A stretch of DNA of 9,978 nucleotides from Candidatus Saccharimonadia bacterium (GTDB lineage: Bacteria > Patescibacteriota > Saccharimonadia > Saccharimonadales > Saccharimonadaceae): NCBI GenBank assembly GCA_023257145.1, contig JALRDA010000120.1:1-9978 (forward strand), written 5' to 3'. Below are positions 9,856 through 9,978 of the stretch, one piece after another; the stretch's first letter is position 1, and each line of letters starts with the position of its first letter. The notes under the pieces were generated by a model. The model had not been told where the DNA came from, did not search any database, and was given only the letters and a program-made list of their open reading frames with translations. Both the position numbers and the translations under genes were made by a program.

Positions 9856-9978
9856 CTATACGAACAGGTCGTCTAGGTCTTCGAGGTGTGGACGACGGCG
9901 ATCCTTAACGGTAGTGACAATGCGCTCAAAACTAAGTTTTTGCTCTTCGCTCGACGCGGTATCTTTGAATGAATACAT
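9856..9978 (-). CDS. C-terminal end of an unidentified protein
   Basis: An open minus-strand frame enters from the right edge and stops at TAG (9858-9856). The visible 40 residues begin MYSFKDTASSEEQKLSFERI and end in an acidic DLDDLFV. The Met coincides with the window edge (ATG 9978-9976), so it may or may not be the start. The charged helical sequence followed by an acidic tail is not diagnostic of a family. The reading frame is open throughout, and the next gene's promoter begins right after its stop, which fits a gene end. Confidence 0.6.
   Translation of the reverse strand: MYSFKDTASSEEQKLSFERIVTTVKDRRRPHLEDLDDLFV

Noticed and set aside
1..9978. Recoded UGA (code 25, as in Gracilibacteria/Absconditabacteria)
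   Set aside because: rpoB, clpP and tig contain no in-frame TGA, and glycines use ordinary GGN codons.

Overview
The window looks like chromosomal DNA of a small-genome bacterium that uses the standard genetic code. TAG, TGA and TAA all end genes, and no in-frame TGA occurs in rpoB, clpP or tig. Housekeeping genes are isolated and each has its own promoter. rpoB is not preceded by rplJ/rplL, and clpP stands apart from clpX and tig. The flanking genes are unknown small membrane or surface proteins. This is compatible with a Patescibacteria/CPR genome, perhaps Saccharibacteria, but that placement is an inference from gene style and was not tested.

Layout, left to right. (1) 1-2255: the N-terminal half of rpoB on the minus strand, with a ~125-nt leader containing a hairpin, a promoter, and the terminator of the next unit. 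(2) 2267-3163: a divergent pair. A small membrane protein on the minus strand and a 56-residue basic peptide gene on the plus strand are driven by back-to-back sigma70-type promoters 19 bp apart. The peptide carries two copies of VGNWPDPM. It is followed by an unusually long 3' region that can fold into a branched RNA closed by a perfect 15-bp long-range stem and ends at a clear rho-independent terminator. (3) 3184-6460: a three-helix membrane protein (minus) diverging from a 779-residue cell-surface protein (plus) built of 14 Asp-box propeller repeats, a Pro/Thr/Asn-rich stalk and a C-terminal membrane anchor. (4) 6464-7106: clpP on the minus strand, with a promoter that predicts a leaderless mRNA and is overlapped by a CIRCE operator, the HrcA heat-shock repressor site. 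(5) 7116-8045: two plus-strand hypothetical units, each with promoter and terminator. (6) 8071-9477: trigger factor (tig) on the minus strand, again with a promoter placed for a leaderless or nearly leaderless mRNA, and preceded by two strong hairpins. (7) 9515-9978: a small membrane protein and the end of a further minus-strand gene.

Functionally the recognisable genes cover transcription (RpoB) and protein quality control (ClpP, trigger factor). The CIRCE site suggests clpP is induced on heat or proteotoxic stress through HrcA. The surface protein is a candidate adhesion or sensing module. The most unusual part is the 2590-3163 unit, peptide plus structured RNA, which I do not recognise as any named family.
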